Assembly (NCBI GenBank): GCA_050247235.1
Contig: JBFWUN010000009.1
Location: 41,543 to 105,542 of the forward strand
Length of the DNA: 64,000 nt
Direction of reading: 5' to 3'
From: CAIKBL01 sp050247235
Lineage (GTDB): Bacteria > Pseudomonadota > Gammaproteobacteria > Ga0077536
Made by a program: the position numbers and the translations under genes. Of the stretch, positions 62,095 to 64,000 are shown piece after piece (the stretch's first letter is position 1; each line of letters begins with the position of its first letter). Below the pieces are notes generated by a model. It was not told the origin of the DNA and made no database searches. It was given only the letters and a program-made list of their open reading frames with translations.

Positions 62095-63290
62095 TCAGTG
62101 GTCAGCTGCACGTCGAAAGGCAGGTCGACCGCATGCCAGGTCCAATACATTCCCCGTCTTCCGGCGACGCGGTAGCGTGCACAGGGCCGCGATTCCGGAA
62201 ACGAGCATCCTGATTCCGCCCGGGATCGGGACCGGGGTCGCCAGGAAGGCCCTGGGGATGCCGTTGAGCGATCCCTGGCCCACGATCTGGCCCGCGTTGT
62301 TGATGCCTTCGGCAAGCCAGAGCGTAAACGCGCCCCGGAGCGAGTCTGCAGGATCAATGAGCGAATTGAGATCAACCATCCCGGTGTCAGGCCTCCAGAG
62401 GAAGGCGCGGGTGAACTCGTCCTCGCCCGAATGGCTATGCCCGACGATCCACCCCGCATCGTTGATGTCCGTGGCGGCGCCTTCATCGTACCCGCCGGGC
62501 AGATCCCCGAGATCGGTCAGCACCCCGGCGTCCCACAGGAAACTGCGCAGATTCCCGTTGTCTCCGGCCACGAAGCTCTGCCCCACCACCTGTCCTGCCC
62601 GGTTGACCGCCGTGGCGTAATTGAAACCTTTGCCTTCGGGCAGATCGCCAAGATCGATCAGCACGCCATCGCTCCACAGGTGCGCACGTCGCATCGGGAA
62701 GAGCTCCCGATAGCCTGCGATCTGGCCCGCATCGTTAATGTCCGCCGGAAAAAACACGTGGGGTCCCCCAGTTCGTCGAGGGCGGCCATAGAACCACCCT
62801 CCCAGCGGAAGATCCGGCTGGACAAACCATTGCTGCTCTCTCCGATCACCTGGCCAGGATTGTTGATCCCCATGGCTTGACTGGACTCGCTGAACGCAGG
62901 CAGAACACCGAGGTCCACCATGCTGCCGGCCTGCCAGAGGAACGCTCGGGTACCCGCTGCGGAACTGCTGTGGCCGATGACCTGGCCGGCGTCGTTGATG
63001 TCGACGGCGTAGCTGAAATCGACACCCCCCGGAAGAACGCCCAAGTCGATCATCGCGCCGTCCGCCCACAGGAACGCGCGAGGACCCGGCAACTCACCGC
63101 CGAAGCTGTAACCCACCACCTCGCCGGATGCGTTGATCGCACTGGCGTGGCTGTAACCGAAGCCACCCGACAGGTCGCCCAGGTCGGTCAGCCGGTACGT
63201 GGTCGCCATGGCCAACTTCGGACATGTCGTCCCGCAAGCCAACATGAAGAGCGCGGCCCGGAAACATGCCCGGCGTGAGGACGTCGGCAC
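62095..63290 (-). pseudogene. HAF-repeat exoprotein interrupted by a frameshift
   Basis: The 5' part reads from GTG 63290 with a signal peptide (PTSSRRACFRAALFMLACG); the reading frame changes near the A6 run at 62749-62754 (T6 on the coding strand). With one extra T there the frames join. Seven repeats of DINDAGQVIG-type (INNAGQIVGQG, DINDAGQIAGY, AVNRAGQVVGQS and others) followed by FLWxxG-DLGxLPGG blocks are visible across the two parts. The C-terminal VPIPGGIRMLVSGIAALCTLPRRRK resembles a VPLPA/PEP-CTERM-type sorting signal. A sequencing indel or true frameshift are both possible. Confidence 0.7.
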
Positions 63291-63301
63291 CGATGGCGCT
63301 G

Positions 63302-63371
63302 GTTCGTACGCGCGCAGTGCGCGCCCGAACTGCGCGGCTACCCGGGGAAACGTTCGTACGCACGCAGCGCG
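63302..63371. repeat. Pair of 20-bp direct repeats, 50-base period
   Basis: 63302-63321 and 63352-63371 match at 18 of 20 positions and begin GTTCGTACG. The right copy covers the GFA gene's 3' end; the left lies in the gap before the HAF gene. May be a duplicated gene end or a regulatory site. Confidence 0.45.
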
Positions 63372-63757
63372 TGCACGTGTTCCATCCATTCGAGTCGCTC
63401 CGCGGTCTGGATCTGGATTGTCGGCGCCAGCGCATTGGGGTCATCCAAGGTTGCCGACTGGACATCCACGATGCCAGGTAGAACTTCCTGGTTCCGGTAA
63501 AACAACCCACTGCCACAATCCGCGCAGAAGCTGCGCATCGCGGTGCCCGACGAATTGATGGTTTTCGGAACGCCCTTCGTCACCGTCAGGCGGCTTTCCG
63601 GAAACATCGCCCAGGACACGATCGGAGCGCCCGCGCTGCGCCGGCAGTCCGAACAATGGCACACGGCCACCACGTCCGGGTCACCGGAGATCTCGTACGT
63701 GATTGCCCCGCAGAGGCATCTTCCCCGGCGAATCATGTGTTCCATTTCGCTGGCCAT
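63338..63757 (-). CDS. GFA (glutathione-dependent formaldehyde-activating)/CENP-V-like zinc protein
   Basis: 139 aa. Zinc-binding Cys: C14 and C16 (RCLCGAITYE), C33, C35 and C38 (CHCSDCRRSAG) and C78/C81 (SFCADCGSGLFY), typical of the GFA family. Its name comes from Gfa of Paracoccus, which was proposed to combine formaldehyde with glutathione; most members have no proven reaction. Confidence 0.88.
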   Translation of the reverse strand: MASEMEHMIRRGRCLCGAITYEISGDPDVVAVCHCSDCRRSAGAPIVSWAMFPESRLTVTKGVPKTINSSGTAMRSFCADCGSGLFYRNQEVLPGIVDVQSATLDDPNALAPTIQIQTAERLEWMEHVHALRAYERFPG

Positions 63758-63804
63758 CTCGACCGTTCACTCCAGTTGCCGCGCGCCTCTTTCCCGGCAG
63801 GCGC

Positions 63805-64000
63805 TCAGATCCTCCGATAGTCCTTCACGTACCCCGGCACCGCGTACCCCGCCGCCTGCTTGGGATCCGTGATCGCGGCCTGCGGCACCACCGGCAGCGG
63901 CAGCACGCCGGCCCACACGGGGAACGCAAGATCGTCGCCGTCATCACCAGGTGGACCCTGGCGGATTTTCGCGGAGGCTTCCTCGATATCGAGCGCGACG
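63805..64000 (-). CDS. Pyridoxamine 5'-phosphate oxidase-like flavin-binding protein, 5' part outside window
   Basis: Only the last 65 codons are present. The sequence KIRQGPPGDDGDDLAFPVWAGVLPL and its closing GYVKDYRRI are typical of the C terminus of flavin-nucleotide-binding proteins of the PPOX split-barrel group. Stop at 63805-63807. The rest lies beyond the right edge. Confidence 0.65.
   Translation of the reverse strand, partial: VALDIEEASAKIRQGPPGDDGDDLAFPVWAGVLPLPVVPQAAITDPKQAAGYAVPGYVKDYRRI

Noticed and set aside
63291..63340. A sigma-54 promoter before the HAF-repeat gene.
   Set aside because: Only a poor GG-N10-GC match exists, without the TGGC or TTGC halves.
1..64000. tRNA, rRNA, CRISPR arrays, integrases or insertion sequences.
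   Set aside because: None could be recognised by reading the intergenic regions and translations.

Overview
The window is GC-rich DNA from a metabolically versatile Gram-negative bacterium. Three things point to Pseudomonadota, probably Gammaproteobacteria: PEP-CTERM-type sorting signals, a LolA-like lipoprotein-sorting family, and Puu/Pot-type polyamine genes. The exact order cannot be fixed from sequence alone. Genes are tightly packed, often with 4-bp ATGA or GTGA overlaps. I found no rRNA, tRNA, CRISPR array, prophage or insertion sequence. The only repeat element of note is a REP-like palindrome at 8763-8809.

Layout. 1-8.7 kb: a partial polysaccharide deacetylase, then fatty-acid/acyl-CoA genes (acyl-CoA dehydrogenase, FadJ-like multifunctional enzyme, thiolase) mixed with an alpha/beta hydrolase, an NTF2-like protein and an AhpD-like protein. 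8.9-17.3 kb: polyamine uptake and catabolism, with a PuuB-like oxidase divergent from a PuuA-like ligase, a SpuC-like aminotransferase and a complete PotFGHI-type ABC transporter. 17.5-22.2 kb: a Baeyer-Villiger-type monooxygenase, a LexA-like repressor overlapping a UvrD/Rep helicase gene, and a cupin protein. 22.2-27.2 kb: an uncharacterised catabolic cluster with an AraC-type regulator, two limonene-epoxide-hydrolase-like proteins, a SnoaL-like protein, an ATC-hydrolase-like protein, an SDR without its catalytic Tyr/Lys, and an acyl-CoA dehydrogenase.

27.3-40.9 kb: a secreted SurE, malate synthase G, two PEP-CTERM proteins each preceded by a sigma-54-type promoter, a YghU-type glutathione transferase, three crotonases (two lacking one catalytic Glu), an SDR, a DUF4105-like membrane protein, a LolA-like protein and a nucleotide cyclase joined to an unidentified C-terminal domain. 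40.9-50.9 kb: an eight-gene minus-strand operon (mgdABCD-gmaS-mgsABC order) that matches the N-methylglutamate pathway of methylamine oxidation, followed by an XRE-cupin regulator. It has a strong intrinsic terminator in its leader. 51.4-64 kb: a class I glutamine amidotransferase, an LLM oxidoreductase and a PPOX-type protein (both possibly F420-dependent), a fatty acid desaturase, an EthD/CoA-transferase pair, an SDR, an RND/MMPL exporter with a LolA-like partner, a HAF-repeat protein broken by a frameshift, a GFA-family protein and the 3' end of a probable flavin-nucleotide-binding protein.

Together the genes describe a cell that takes up amines (putrescine, methylamine) and activates them by gamma-glutamylation with two different glutamine-synthetase-like ligases. 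It also degrades acyl-CoA and perhaps terpenoid or cyclic substrates, and it decorates its surface with sorted exoproteins. All product calls rest on reading the translated sequences. No database search was run.
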